Assembly: GCF_017356015.1 (NCBI RefSeq)
Contig: NZ_JAFIQV010000005.1
Span: forward strand, 62,001 to 126,000
Origin: Azospirillum sp. SYSU D00513
GTDB lineage: Bacteria; Pseudomonadota; Alphaproteobacteria; Azospirillales; Azospirillaceae
Length of the DNA stretch: 64,000 bases
Direction of reading: 5' to 3'
Made by a program: the position numbers and the translations under genes. Below, piece after piece: positions 51,995 through 61,458 of the stretch (the first letter of the stretch is position 1; every line of letters starts with the position of its first letter). The notes beneath the pieces are model-generated. The model searched no databases. It was not told the DNA's origin and saw only the letters and a program-made list of their open reading frames with translations.

Positions 51995-52873
51995 ATGGCC
52001 ATGACCGTCCGCCCGCGCCGCAGCCTGCTCTACATGCCGGGCTCCAACCCGCGCGCGCTGGAAAAGGGCCGCAGCCTGCCCGCCGACGGGCTGATCCTCG
52101 ACCTGGAGGACGCCGTTACCCCCGACGCCAAGGCGGGCGCGCGGCAGGCCATCCGCGACGCGCTGGCGGCCGGCGGCTACGGCGGGCGGGAGCTGGCGGT
52201 GCGGGTCAACGGCCCCTACAGCCCCTGGGGCTACGAGGACCTGGTCATGGCGGCCTCCAGCGGGGCGGACGCCGTGCTGCTGCCCAAGGTGGAAAGCGCC
52301 GACGCCGTCCGCCAGGCGGAAGCCGTGCTGCGCGCCCACGGCTCGCCGGAGGGCCAGCGCATCTGGTGCATGATGGAAACGCCGCTCGGCATGCTGAACG
52401 CGAAGGAGATCGCCGGGGCCTCGCCGAAGCTGGGCGCCCTGGTCATGGGCACCTCCGACCTCGCCAAGGACCTCCAGGCCGCCCACACGCGCGAACGGCT
52501 GCCGATGATCACCAGCCTCGGCCTCTGCCTGCTGGCCGCCCGCGCCTACGGCCTCGCCATCCTCGACGGCGTCCATCTCGACCTGGAGGACGATGAGGGG
52601 TTCCGCCAGTCCTGCCGACAGGGGCGCGAGCTGGGCTTCGACGGCAAGACGCTGATCCATCCCAAGACCATCGCCGCCTGCAACGAGGCCTTCGCCCCGA
52701 CGGCCGAGGAGCTGGATTATTCCCGGCGCATCATCGACGCCCACGCCCGCGCGGCGGCCGAGGGCAAAGGCGTGGTGCTGGTGGACGGGAAGCTGGTGGA
52801 GAACCTGCATGTCGAGAACGCCCGGCGGCTCGTGGCGCTGGCGCAAGCCATCGCCGGCCTGGAAGGCGCCTGA
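51995..52873 (+). CDS. HpcH/HpaI aldolase/citrate lyase family protein (CoA-ester lyase)
   Basis: A 292-residue TIM-barrel lyase of the CitE/malyl-CoA lyase family. It has [32 protein letters not shown] with metal-binding acidic residues, [22 protein letters not shown] with the active-site glutamate, and [11 protein letters not shown]. It probably cleaves or condenses a CoA ester such as malyl- or methylmalyl-CoA; the exact reaction is open. ATG 51995 with GAGGAA upstream is the start. It is divergent from pdxY. Confidence 0.88.
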   Translation: MAMTVRPRRSLLYMPGSNPRALEKGRSLPADGLILDLEDAVTPDAKAGARQAIRDALAAGGYGGRELAVRVNGPYSPWGYEDLVMAASSGADAVLLPKVESADAVRQAEAVLRAHGSPEGQRIWCMMETPLGMLNAKEIAGASPKLGALVMGTSDLAKDLQAAHTRERLPMITSLGLCLLAARAYGLAILDGVHLDLEDDEGFRQSCRQGRELGFDGKTLIHPKTIAACNEAFAPTAEELDYSRRIIDAHARAAAEGKGVVLVDGKLVENLHVENARRLVALAQAIAGLEGA

Positions 52874-52886
52874 AGGACCGGGACGC

Positions 52887-52945
52887 CCAAATCACGGGCG
52901 CCAGAATCACGCTCGCCAGAATCACGCTCGCCAGAATCACGGGCG
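52887..52945. repeat. Four-copy 15-bp tandem repeat
   Basis: One 14-bp and three 15-bp units based on CCAGAATCACGCTCG, with GGG/CTC variation, follow directly after the CoA-ester lyase stop. The two central units are identical. Confidence 0.93.
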
Positions 52946-53054
52946 CGGGCGACGTACCCCGCTTTTGGAAAAAGCCATCGGGAAGACTCATCCCTTCGGG
53001 AACCATCCCGGCCCCCTCCGGTTTGCTGGACTGAAGCAGAGGTGGAGGTTCCAG

Positions 53055-53339
53055 ATGGCCTCGAAGGACAATGGCCGCACGTCGAGCCGCGGCTTCGCGT
53101 CGATGGATCCCGACCGGCAACGCGAGATCGCCAGCAAAGGCGGGGAAAGCGTGCCGGCGGGCAAGCGCAGCTTTTCGAAGAATCCCGAACTGGCGGCGGA
53201 AGCCGGGCGAAAGGGCGGGCGCAGCGTCCCCGCCACCTCGCGCAGTTTCTCCCGCGATCCGTCCCTGGCGGCCGCTGCCGGCCGCAAGGGCGGGCAGGCC
53301 AGCCACGGCGGCCGCAGCGCCGACCGGACGGCGGAATGA
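53055..53339 (+). CDS. KGG-repeat general stress protein
   Basis: A 94-residue hydrophilic protein with three KGG-type repeats (REIASKGGESVP, AEAGRKGGRSVP, AAAGRKGGQASH) and FSKNPEL/FSRDPSL linkers. It is similar to the con-10/GsiB family of stress-induced, probably disordered hydrophilins. The conserved opening SRGFASMDPDRQREIA fixes the start at ATG 53055, with GGAGG upstream. It is a single gene with a strong terminator behind it. Confidence 0.9.
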   Translation: MASKDNGRTSSRGFASMDPDRQREIASKGGESVPAGKRSFSKNPELAAEAGRKGGRSVPATSRSFSRDPSLAAAAGRKGGQASHGGRSADRTAE

Positions 53340-53359
53340 CCGGCCCGGGGGCATAGAAA

Positions 53360-53394
53360 AACCCCTCTCCCGTCGCCGGGAGAGGGGTTCTTTT
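53360..53394 (+). terminator. Rho-independent terminator
   Basis: A perfect 12-bp stem AACCCCTCTCCC / GGGAGAGGGGTT with a 6-base loop, followed by CTTTTT. It ends the KGG gene and, given the A run before it, may also serve leuB on the other strand. Confidence 0.93.
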
Positions 53395-53421
53395 TATCGG
53401 CCGGCCTGAACGGTCACGCCG

Positions 53422-54534
53422 TCAGGCGGAGAGCTTGTCGAGTTCCCGCAGGATGGAGTCGCCCATCACGGTGGTCGAGCAGCGCGCCATGCCCGGAGCC
53501 ATGATGTCAGCCGTGCGCATGCCGCCGGACAGGACACGCTGGATCGAGGCCTCGATCATGCCGGCCTCTTCGGCGCGGTCGAAGCTGTAGCGCAGCGCCA
53601 TGGCGAAGCTCAGCAGCATCGCGCAGGGGTTGGCCAGATCCTTGCCCGCGATGTCCGGGGCGGTGCCGTGGATCGGCTCGTACATCGCCTTGCGGTTGCC
53701 ATTGGCGTCCGCGGCGCCGAGCGACGCCGACGGCAGCATGCCGAGCGAGCCGGTCATCATGGCCGCCTCGTCCGACAGGATGTCGCCGAACAGGTTGTCG
53801 GTGACGATCACATCGAACTGGCGCGGGTTGCGCACCAGCTGCATGGCCGCGTTGTCGGCCAGCATGTGGTGCAGCTCGACGTCCGAATATTCTTCCTGAT
53901 GCAGCCGCGTGACCTCCTGCCGCCACAGCAGGCCGGATTCCATCACGTTGCCCTTCTCCAGCGAGTGGACCTTGTTGCCGCGCTTGCGCGCCAGCTCGAA
54001 GGCCACCGCGGCGACGCGGCGGATCTCGGTGGTGGTGTAGGTCTGCGTGTTGACGCCGCGGCGCTCGCCGTTGCCCATATCCTCGATGCCGCGCGGCTCA
54101 CCGAAATAGATGCCGCCCGTCAGCTCGCGGACGAACATGATGTCCAGGCCCTTGACGATCTCCGGCTTCAGGGTCGAGGCGTCGACCAGCGCGTCGAAGA
54201 CGGTCGCCGGGCGCAGGTTGGCGAACAGCGCCAGCTCCTTGCGCAGGGTCAGCAGGCCGGCCTCCGGGCGCTTGTCGAAGGCGACCTTGTCCCACTTCGG
54301 GCCGCCGACGGCGCCCAGCAGCACCGCGTCGGACGCCATCGCGGCGGCCAGCGTCTCGTCCGTCAGAGGAACGCCGTGGGCGTCGATGGCGGCACCGCCG
54401 ACCAGCCCCTCGGTGATGTCGAAGGACACGCCACGCTTGCGGTCCATCCAGTCGATCACGCGGCGCACCTGGCGCATGACCTCCGGACCGATTCCATCCC
54501 CGGGAAGAACGAGAAGCTTCTTATTGGCGGGCAT
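53422..54534 (-). CDS. leuB: 3-isopropylmalate dehydrogenase
   Basis: Oxidative decarboxylation of 3-isopropylmalate in leucine synthesis, NAD- and metal-dependent. The 370-residue protein has [13 protein letters not shown] at the start and the substrate arginines in [14 protein letters not shown] and [15 protein letters not shown]. The lysine/aspartate region is [19 protein letters not shown], and [10 protein letters not shown] is the nucleotide-site block. It follows leuD by 60 bp on the same strand. Confidence 0.96.
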   Translation of the reverse strand: MPANKKLLVLPGDGIGPEVMRQVRRVIDWMDRKRGVSFDITEGLVGGAAIDAHGVPLTDETLAAAMASDAVLLGAVGGPKWDKVAFDKRPEAGLLTLRKELALFANLRPATVFDALVDASTLKPEIVKGLDIMFVRELTGGIYFGEPRGIEDMGNGERRGVNTQTYTTTEIRRVAAVAFELARKRGNKVHSLEKGNVMESGLLWRQEVTRLHQEEYSDVELHHMLADNAAMQLVRNPRQFDVIVTDNLFGDILSDEAAMMTGSLGMLPSASLGAADANGNRKAMYEPIHGTAPDIAGKDLANPCAMLLSFAMALRYSFDRAEEAGMIEASIQRVLSGGMRTADIMAPGMARCSTTVMGDSILRELDKLSA

Positions 54535-54593
54535 TGCGCACGCACTCCTTATTTGGGCGCCAGTTGTTCAGGTCGTCGCACGTACAGGTCCGG

Positions 54594-55205
54594 TCAGATC
54601 CGGATCCAGGGCCGGTCGCCGGCCAGATTGCTTTCGTAGCTGTCGATGGACGACACGTTCTGCAAGGTCAGCCCGATGTCGTCCAGGCCGTTCAGAAGGC
54701 AGTGCTTGCGGAACGGCTCGACCTCGAAGGTGATCTTGCCGCCGTCCGGACCGGTGATCTCCTGGCGCTCCAGGTCGATGGTGATGACCGCGTTGGCGCC
54801 GCGCGAGGCGTCGTCCAGCAGCAGGTCCACCTGCTCCTTGGTAAGGCGGATCGGCAGGATGCCGTTCTTGAAGCAGTTGTTGTAGAAGATGTCGGCGAAG
54901 CTCGGCGCGATAACGCAGCGGATGCCGAAGTCCAGCAGGGCCCAGGGCGCGTGCTCGCGCGAGGAGCCGCAGCCGAAATTGTCGCCCGCCACCAGGATCT
55001 TGGCCCCACGGTAGGCCGGCTTGTTGAGGACGAACTCCGCGACCTCCTGGCCGTCGGCCGTGTAGCGCATCTCGTCGAAGAGGTGCTTGCCGAGCCCGGT
55101 GCGCTTGATCGTCTTCAGGAACTGCTTGGGGATGATCATGTCGGTGTCGATGTTGATCATCGGAAGCGGTGCCGCGACACCGGTGAGAACAGTGAACTTA
55201 TCCAT
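54594..55205 (-). CDS. leuD: 3-isopropylmalate dehydratase small subunit
   Basis: The small subunit that with LeuC isomerises 2- to 3-isopropylmalate. The 203-residue protein shows the early block [36 protein letters not shown] with the swivel-domain motif, and [20 protein letters not shown]. The leuC gene is not in the window. ATG 55205 is well placed. A leuD-leuB unit is typical of many alphaproteobacteria. Confidence 0.96.
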   Translation of the reverse strand: MDKFTVLTGVAAPLPMINIDTDMIIPKQFLKTIKRTGLGKHLFDEMRYTADGQEVAEFVLNKPAYRGAKILVAGDNFGCGSSREHAPWALLDFGIRCVIAPSFADIFYNNCFKNGILPIRLTKEQVDLLLDDASRGANAVITIDLERQEITGPDGGKITFEVEPFRKHCLLNGLDDIGLTLQNVSSIDSYESNLAGDRPWIRI

Positions 55206-55456
55206 CGCCAGAATCCTGTCGCGCGAAAGAAATCAGGGGTGCGCCTGCGGTGCCCGGTGAATAGCAGAGCCTATCCGCCATTGCCAGAGGAAGCTTGCCG
55301 CGACGGAGGCACGCATAGCACGAATGCGCAAGAGAGGGTACAACGAAACGCAAGGATCTTATCCGGATGGCCCTTTTCGGGGGTCTCGGACCAGCATTGC
55401 GATGCCCGGCTCGGCCGCACGCCGGCCTGGATTGCGCCATGTCTTTGTGCTGTCTA

Positions 55457-55563
55457 ATACCGGGTTCGGAAAATTCCGACCTCCGAACCCGGTATAGGGC
55501 CGCGACTGCGGCCCCGCGCCCCGTGGAGCGGAAGTCTGACCACAGATCGGGACTTCATGAAAA
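55457..55563 (-). repeat. Dispersed palindromic element, copy 2
   Basis: An inverted copy of the element at 37795-37916. Read on the minus strand it has the same TTTTCATGAAGTCC start, the CACGGGGCGCGGGG block, the GGGCCGC hairpin and the 14-bp ATACCGGGTTCGGA hairpin. It lacks the 14-bp internal duplication of copy 1. It lies between leuD and gtrA, which are divergent. Confidence 0.9.
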
Positions 55564-55607
55564 TCGTATGATGGGCGCCCCATGACCCCACGCGACAGCC
55601 AACCTCC

Positions 55608-56054
55608 ATGATCGCCGCCATCGCCTCCCGCCTCGGCCGGCTGCTGGACCGCCCGCGCGGCCGGCTCCTCGTCCAATTCATGCGGTTCGGTCTCGTCGGC
55701 GTCGGCGGGCTGGCCGTGGACACGGCGGTGCTCTATGCGATCCTGTGGAGCGGGGCCGCGGAGTTCCCCGTCGCCCGCGCGCTTTCCTTCCTCTGCGCGG
55801 TGACGGCGACCTGGGCGCTGAACCGCAGCTTCACCTTCCGGGACGCGGTGCGCGAGCCGCCGCACCGGCAATGGGCCAAGTTCGCCGCCGCGAACGGCAT
55901 CGGCGGGGCCGTGAACATCGCGGTCTCGCTTGGGCTGGAAGCCAATGTCGCCGTCGTTGCGGCCTATCCGGTGCTGGCGGTCTGCGCGGGATCGGTGGCC
56001 GGTCTCCTGTTCAATTTCTTCACGTCGCGGTGGCTGGTCTTCCGCCAGGGCTGA
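55608..56054 (+). CDS. GtrA family membrane protein
   Basis: A 148-residue protein with four transmembrane helices (FGLVGVGGLAVDTAVLYAIL, ARALSFLCAVTATWALNRSF, ANGIGGAVNIAVSLGLEANVAV and a last one ending LLFNFFTSRWLVF). The N-terminal RFGLVGVGG and the NRSFTFR block are family signatures. GtrA-type proteins are thought to flip undecaprenyl-linked sugars or aid their transfer. It is a single gene after the dispersed repeat. The substrate is unknown. Confidence 0.88.
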   Translation: MIAAIASRLGRLLDRPRGRLLVQFMRFGLVGVGGLAVDTAVLYAILWSGAAEFPVARALSFLCAVTATWALNRSFTFRDAVREPPHRQWAKFAAANGIGGAVNIAVSLGLEANVAVVAAYPVLAVCAGSVAGLLFNFFTSRWLVFRQG

Positions 56055-56070
56055 TCCGGCCCGTCAATCA

Positions 56071-56120
56071 GGCGCAAAAAACCGGCCAGGCGCGAAAACC
56101 GGCCAGGCACGAAAGCCGGC
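56071..56120. repeat. Three-copy 17-18-bp tandem repeat
   Basis: GGCGCAAAAAACCGGCCA, GGCGCGAAAACCGGCCA and a partial GGCACGAAAGCCGG follow one another, 16 bp after the gtrA stop. Confidence 0.85.
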
Positions 56121-56210
56121 GGACCCAAGTGTTGCGCGCAGGGGATGGCCGGTCTTCGGCGGTCCGCCGGCCATGGACTCCGGCCCGCTCCTCGCCATAT
56201 AACGGCGGTC

Positions 56211-57044
56211 ATGACGCGCGAATTCCTGAAAATGCATGGTCTCGGCAATGATTTTGTCGTGATCGACGCCCGCAACACGCCGTACCGCCCGGCCGAGGCC
56301 GAGGTGCGCGCCATCGCCGACCGCAAGACCGGCGTGGGCTGCGACCAGTTCATCGTCCTGGAAGCGGCGACGCAGGAAGGGTCGGGCGGCTTCATGCGCA
56401 TCCACAACGCCGACGGCAGCGAGGTCTCGGCCTGCGGCAACGCGTCGCGCTGCATCGGCTGGCTGCTGCTGGAGGAGACCGGGGCGGAGCGCGTCACCTT
56501 CGAGACGGGTGCCGGCCTTCTGGAGGCCTACCGGGCCGAGGAAGGACGCATCACCGTGGACATGGGCCCGGCGCGGCTCGACTGGGAGCAGATCCCGCTC
56601 GCCGGCCCGGCCGACACGCTGCGCCTCGACATTGAGCAGGACGGCTACCGGGATCCGGTCGCCGTCAACATGGGCAACCCGCACGCCGTCTTCTTCGTGG
56701 AGGACGCCGACGCCGTTCCGCTGGACCGGGTCGGCCCGCCGCTGGAACACCACCCCGCCTTCCCCGAGCGCACCAACGTGGAATTCGCGCAGGTCCTCTC
56801 CCCCACCGCGATCCGCATGCGCGTGTGGGAGCGCGGATCGGGCGTTACGCGGGCCTGCGGCACGGGCGCCTGCGCCACGCTGGTCGCCGCCGCCCGCCGC
56901 GGCCTGACCGGCCGCAAGGCCGACATCCTGCTGGACGGCGGCACCCTCACCATCGACTGGCTCGACGACGGCCGCGTCCTGATGACCGGCCCCGTCGCAC
57001 TGAGCTTCACCGGGCGCCTTGCGTCCGAACTGGTACCGGTATGA
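56211..57044 (+). CDS. dapF: Diaminopimelate epimerase
   Basis: Interconverts LL- and meso-diaminopimelate for lysine and peptidoglycan. The 277-residue protein starts FLKMHGLGNDFVVID and has the two active-site cysteines in SACGNASRC and TRACGTGACATLVAA, with CDQFIVLE and VNMGNPHAVFF between. ATG 56211 is the natural start. Its stop overlaps the next start (ATGA at 57041-57044), so mtaB is translationally coupled to it. Confidence 0.96.
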   Translation: MTREFLKMHGLGNDFVVIDARNTPYRPAEAEVRAIADRKTGVGCDQFIVLEAATQEGSGGFMRIHNADGSEVSACGNASRCIGWLLLEETGAERVTFETGAGLLEAYRAEEGRITVDMGPARLDWEQIPLAGPADTLRLDIEQDGYRDPVAVNMGNPHAVFFVEDADAVPLDRVGPPLEHHPAFPERTNVEFAQVLSPTAIRMRVWERGSGVTRACGTGACATLVAAARRGLTGRKADILLDGGTLTIDWLDDGRVLMTGPVALSFTGRLASELVPV

Positions 57045-58327
57045 CCGACACCCTTTCCCACGACGACACCCGAAACCTCGCCGATCCCGAGATCGTCACC
57101 TTCGGCTGCCGCCTCAACAGCTACGAGTCCGAGGTGATGCGGGCGCACGCGCGCCAGGCGGGGCTGGAAGACCTCGTCATCGTCAACACCTGCGCCGTGA
57201 CGTCCGAGGCCGAGCGGCAGGCGCGCCAGACCATCCGCAAGCTGCGGCGGGAACGGCCGGGTGCGCGCATCGTCGTCACCGGCTGCGCCGCCCAGATCGA
57301 CCCGCAGCGCTTCGCCGCCATGCCGGAGGTGGACCAGGTCCTCGGCAACCAGGAAAAGCTCCAGCCGGAAAGCTGGGGGCTGGCGCCGACGGAAAAGGTG
57401 CTGGTCAACGACATCATGTCGGTGAAGGAGACCGCGAGCCACCTGATCGGCGGTTTCGAGGACCGGGCGCGCGCCTTCATCCAGGTGCAGCAGGGCTGCG
57501 ACCACCGCTGCACCTTCTGCATCATTCCTTATGGGCGCGGCCCCTCGCGCTCCGTGCCGATCGGCGCCATCGTGGAGCAGGTGCGGGCACTGGTCGCCGC
57601 CGGCTATAACGAGGTGGTGCTGTCCGGCGTGGACATCACCAGCTTCGGCCCCGACCTGCCGGGCACGCCGACGCTGGGCCAGATGGTCCGCCGTCTGCTC
57701 GCCGCCGTGCCGGAACTGCCGCGCCTGCGCCTCTCCTCGCTCGACTGCATCGAGATCGACGACGACCTCTGGCGGCTGATCGAGACCGAGCCGCGGCTGA
57801 TGCCGCATCTGCACCTGTCGCTCCAGGCCGGCGACGACATGATCCTGAAGCGCATGAAGCGCCGCCACATGCGCGCCGACGCCATCGCCTTCTGTCAGCG
57901 CGTGCGCAGCTTGCGCCCGGACATCGTGTTCGGCGCGGACTTCATCGCCGGTTTCCCGACGGAAACCGAGGAGATGTTCGAGAACACGCTGCGGCTGGTC
58001 GAGGAATGCGGCCTGACCTGGCTGCACGTCTTCCCCTACAGCCCGCGCCCCGGCACCCCCGCCGCCCGCATGCCGCAGGTGGACGGGGCGATCCGCAAGG
58101 AGCGCGCCGCCCGCCTGCGCGCGCTGGGCGCCGTGGTCGAGGCACGCACGCAAGGCACCCTGCTCGGCAGCACGGTCGAGGTGCTGGTCGAGAAGGACGA
58201 CCTCGGCCGCACCGAGCATTTCGCCGAGATCCGCCTGGGCACCCCGCAGACGCCCGGCGCGCTGGTGCGCGCCGTGGTGACGGGAATCCGGGACGGCAAG
58301 CTCACCGGTTCTCCGGTCACGGCGTAA
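57041..58327 (+). CDS. mtaB: tRNA (t6A37) methylthiotransferase MtaB
   Basis: A radical-SAM enzyme that adds a methylthio group to t6A at position 37 of tRNAs. The 428-residue protein has the N-terminal UPF0004 domain with TFGCRLNSYESEVM and VNTCAVT cysteines. The radical-SAM cluster is CDHRCTFC, and a C-terminal TRAM-like domain carries LGSTVEVLVEKDDLGRTEHF. It is coupled to dapF upstream and followed by ftsY 27 bp downstream, a common alphaproteobacterial order. Confidence 0.93.
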   Translation: MTDTLSHDDTRNLADPEIVTFGCRLNSYESEVMRAHARQAGLEDLVIVNTCAVTSEAERQARQTIRKLRRERPGARIVVTGCAAQIDPQRFAAMPEVDQVLGNQEKLQPESWGLAPTEKVLVNDIMSVKETASHLIGGFEDRARAFIQVQQGCDHRCTFCIIPYGRGPSRSVPIGAIVEQVRALVAAGYNEVVLSGVDITSFGPDLPGTPTLGQMVRRLLAAVPELPRLRLSSLDCIEIDDDLWRLIETEPRLMPHLHLSLQAGDDMILKRMKRRHMRADAIAFCQRVRSLRPDIVFGADFIAGFPTETEEMFENTLRLVEECGLTWLHVFPYSPRPGTPAARMPQVDGAIRKERAARLRALGAVVEARTQGTLLGSTVEVLVEKDDLGRTEHFAEIRLGTPQTPGALVRAVVTGIRDGKLTGSPVTA

Positions 58328-58354
58328 CCCCCAACCTCAGACATCGGACACCCA

Positions 58355-59623
58355 ATGATCCTGCGCTGGTTCGGCCGCAAGAAGCCCGAGGAAGAAACCC
58401 GCAAGGACGAGGCCGCGCCCGTCGCGCCGGAGCCCGCCGCCAGCCCTGAACCCGTGGCGCAGGAGCCGGCGCCGGCACCGCCCGCCGCCGAACCGGCCCC
58501 GCAGCCGGCCCCCGAACTGCCGTCCGACCTTCCCCCGCCCCCGGCGGTGGAGACGCCCGACCCGCCCCCGCTCGCCCCGCCCGACAAGCCGGAGGTGCGC
58601 GAGGACGAGCCGGAGGTGGTGAACCCGCAGCCGCCGGAGCCCGTGCGCGCCGAGGCCCCGGCTCCGGCCCCGGCTCCGGCCGCGCTCGACGAGGAGCCGC
58701 CGAAGAAGGGCTGGTTCGCCCGGCTGAAGGAGGGTCTGTCCAAGTCCTCCAGCAAGCTGACCGAGGGCATCACCGGCATCTTCACCAAGCGCAAGCTCGA
58801 CGACGAGGCGCTGGAGGAGCTGGAGGAGCTGCTGATCACCGCCGATCTCGGCCCCGCCACGGCGGCCAAGGTCACGGCGGAGCTGGCGCGCACCCGCTTC
58901 GGCAAGGAGGTCACGCCGGAGGAGGTCCGCGCGACCCTGGCCGCCGAGGTGGCGCGGATCGTCGGCCCCATCGCCCGGCCGCTGGAGATCGACGCGTCGC
59001 TGAAGCCGCACGTCATCCTGGTGGTCGGCGTCAACGGCACCGGCAAGACCACGACCATCGGCAAGCTCGCCCGCCAGTTCCGGGCGGAGGGCAAGTCGGT
59101 GATGCTGGCGGCCGGCGACACCTTCCGCGCCGCCGCCGTGAGCCAGCTGAAGATCTGGGGCGAGCGCACCGGCTGCCCGGTGATCGCGCGCGACACCGGG
59201 GCGGACGCCGCCGGCCTCGCCTACGACGCGCTGGAACAGGCGCGCCGCGCGGGCGTGGACGTGCTGCTGATCGACACGGCCGGCCGGCTTCAGAACAAGG
59301 CCGGGCTGATGGACGAGCTGCGCAAGATCGTGCGCGTCATCAAAAAGGTCGATGAAACCGCGCCTCACACCACCCTGCTGACGCTGGACGCGACCACCGG
59401 GCAGAACGCCCACAGCCAGGTCGAGGTGTTCCGCGACATGGTCAACGTCTCGGGCCTGATCCTGACGAAGCTGGACGGATCGGCGCGTGGCGGCGTGCTG
59501 GTCGCGCTCGCCGAGAAGTTCAAGATCCCCGTGCACGCCATCGGCGTCGGCGAGGGGGTGTACGACCTGCGCCCCTTCGACGCCGACGCCTTCGCCCGTT
59601 CACTGCTTGGCCTGGAGAAGTGA
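58355..59623 (+). CDS. ftsY: Signal recognition particle receptor FtsY
   Basis: The SRP receptor GTPase at the inner membrane. The first ~110 residues are an acidic, proline/alanine-rich A domain (EPAPAPPAAEPAPQPAPELP as an example). The N domain follows from GWFARLKEGLSKSS. The G domain has G1 GVNGTGKTT, G2 DTFRAAAVSQL, G3 DTAGR and G4 TKLDG. The gene is complete at 422 residues. The TGATG at 59621-59625 couples it to the AMP nucleosidase gene. Confidence 0.95.
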   Translation: MILRWFGRKKPEEETRKDEAAPVAPEPAASPEPVAQEPAPAPPAAEPAPQPAPELPSDLPPPPAVETPDPPPLAPPDKPEVREDEPEVVNPQPPEPVRAEAPAPAPAPAALDEEPPKKGWFARLKEGLSKSSSKLTEGITGIFTKRKLDDEALEELEELLITADLGPATAAKVTAELARTRFGKEVTPEEVRATLAAEVARIVGPIARPLEIDASLKPHVILVVGVNGTGKTTTIGKLARQFRAEGKSVMLAAGDTFRAAAVSQLKIWGERTGCPVIARDTGADAAGLAYDALEQARRAGVDVLLIDTAGRLQNKAGLMDELRKIVRVIKKVDETAPHTTLLTLDATTGQNAHSQVEVFRDMVNVSGLILTKLDGSARGGVLVALAEKFKIPVHAIGVGEGVYDLRPFDADAFARSLLGLEK

Positions 59624-61137
59624 TGCCCACGACCGCCACGGCCCCCTACCAGCCCGGCCCCGTCGGCCAGTTCACCGACGCCGACGAGGCGCTGGCCCAG
59701 GTCCGCGCGATCTACGACGCCAACACCGGCTTCCTGCGCGACCGTTTCCAGGCCTTCACGCGCGGGGAGGACGGGATGGAGCGGCGCCAGGCCTTCTATC
59801 CTTACGTCCGCATGACCACCACGACGGCGGCGTCGATCGACACGCGCCTGTCCTACGGCTTCATCGAGGGCACGGGCGCCCACGCCACCACCCTGACCCG
59901 CCCCGACCTGTACGACCGCTATTACCGCGAACAGCTCTCGCTGCTGCTGCGGAACCACGGCGTGCCGCTCGAGGTCGGCGTCAGCACCGAGGCGATCCCC
60001 ATCCATTTCGCCTTCGCCAACGGCATGCATGTGGAGGGCGACATCGCCCCGGAGCGGCTGAACCTGCTGCCGGACCTGTTCGACCTGCCCGACCTCGCCC
60101 GCATGGACGACACCATCGTCAACGGCACCTACGAGGCGGCGCTGGACGCGGAGAAGCCGCTGGCGCTGTTCACCGCACCCCGCGTGGACTTCTCCCTGCA
60201 CCGGCTGCGCCACTACACGGCCACATATCCCGAGGATTTCCAGAACTTCGTCCTCTTCACGAACTACCAGTTCTACGTGGACGAGTTCGTGCGCATGTCG
60301 CGCGAGATCATGGAGCCGACGGACGACCCGGCACTCGCCGAATACCGCCGCCAGTACGACCGCTTCATCGAGCCGGGCGACGGCGTCACCCACAACCGGA
60401 ACCTCGACCCGAACGCCCCGGCCAGCCTCGCCAAGCTGGCGCGCCTGCCGCAGATGCCCGCCTACCACCTGACCCGACCAGACGGGAACGGCATCACGCT
60501 GGTGAACATCGGCGTCGGCCCGTCCAACGCCAAGACCATCACCGACCACATCGCCGTGCTGCGCCCGCACGCCTGGATCATGCTGGGCCACTGCGCGGGC
60601 CTGCGCGGCACCCAGCGGCTCGGCGACTATGTGCTGGCGCACGGCTATGTCCGCGACGACCATGTGCTGGACGCCGACCTGCCGACCTGGGTCCCCGTCC
60701 CGGCGCTGGCCGAGGTGCAGCGGGCGCTGGAGACGGCGGTGGAGAGCGTCACCGGCCTGCACGGCTACGCGCTGAAGAGCATCATGCGCACCGGCACCGT
60801 CGCCACCATCGACAACCGGAACTGGGAGCTGCGCGACCACCGCGAGCCCCTGATGCGCTTCAGCCAGAGCCGTGCCATCGCGCTGGACATGGAAAGCGCC
60901 ACCATCGCCGCAAACGGCTTCCGCTTCCGCGTGCCCTACGGCACGCTGCTGTGCGTGTCGGACAAGCCCATGCACGGCCAGCTCAAGCTGCCGGGCATGG
61001 CCGACCGCTTCTACCGCGACCGCGTGGACCAGCACCTGAAGATCGGCGTGCTCGCCATGGAACTGCTGCGCGAGCACGGCATGGAAACCCTGCACTCCCG
61101 CAAGCTGCGCAGCTTCGCCGAGGTGGCGTTCCAGTAG
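59623..61137 (+). CDS. amn: AMP nucleosidase
   Basis: Hydrolyses AMP to adenine and ribose 5-phosphate in purine turnover. The 504-residue protein has the N-terminal AMN domain (YVRMTTTTAASIDTRLSYGFIEGTGAHATTLTRPDLY as several blocks, residues about 50-95). The C-terminal phosphorylase-like catalytic domain has GVGPSNAKTITDHIAVLRPHAWIMLGHCAGLRGTQ and ALDMESATIAANGFRFRVPYGTLLCVSDKP in short motifs. ATG 59623 overlaps the ftsY stop. Its position between ftsY and the yciB-type gene is unusual. Confidence 0.92.
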   Translation: MPTTATAPYQPGPVGQFTDADEALAQVRAIYDANTGFLRDRFQAFTRGEDGMERRQAFYPYVRMTTTTAASIDTRLSYGFIEGTGAHATTLTRPDLYDRYYREQLSLLLRNHGVPLEVGVSTEAIPIHFAFANGMHVEGDIAPERLNLLPDLFDLPDLARMDDTIVNGTYEAALDAEKPLALFTAPRVDFSLHRLRHYTATYPEDFQNFVLFTNYQFYVDEFVRMSREIMEPTDDPALAEYRRQYDRFIEPGDGVTHNRNLDPNAPASLAKLARLPQMPAYHLTRPDGNGITLVNIGVGPSNAKTITDHIAVLRPHAWIMLGHCAGLRGTQRLGDYVLAHGYVRDDHVLDADLPTWVPVPALAEVQRALETAVESVTGLHGYALKSIMRTGTVATIDNRNWELRDHREPLMRFSQSRAIALDMESATIAANGFRFRVPYGTLLCVSDKPMHGQLKLPGMADRFYRDRVDQHLKIGVLAMELLREHGMETLHSRKLRSFAEVAFQ

Positions 61138-61181
61138 GACGCCTCCTGGCTCAAAATACCACGCAAGCAAATTTTCTATTG

Positions 61182-61304
61182 TGGGAAGTGAACTTGCCGT
61201 CATCCCCGCGAAAGCGGGGATCCAGAACTTCCCATTGCATGCCGCTTTGGGGAACTCTGGATCCCCGCTTTCGCGGGGATGACGGTTAATTTGTTGTTTT
61301 CCCA
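61182..61304. repeat. REP-like inverted doublet (BIME-type)
   Basis: Two near-identical palindromic units lie in opposite orientation at 61197-61233 and 61250-61285. Each contains CCGTCATCCCCGCG-AAAG-CGGGGATCCAG, and a 16-base spacer separates them. Weaker outer arms TGGGAA (61182-61187) and TTCCCA (61299-61304) bracket them. It sits in the 321-bp gap between amn and the yciB-type gene. Similar CCCGCGAAAGCGGG units recur in many proteobacteria. Confidence 0.9.
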
Positions 61305-61458
61305 GTCGCGCCATTGCCAATAGGGTGCAAATCGCAGCCCGTTCTGGAAGAGGGTATTTACGCTGCCTGCGTAATGGCGAGCCAAAACCCCTTCGCTACC
61401 TGATCGTTCCATCCCTTCCCTCTTCCGCCCGGGCGCGGTTCGGGCTATGTGAGTCGGC

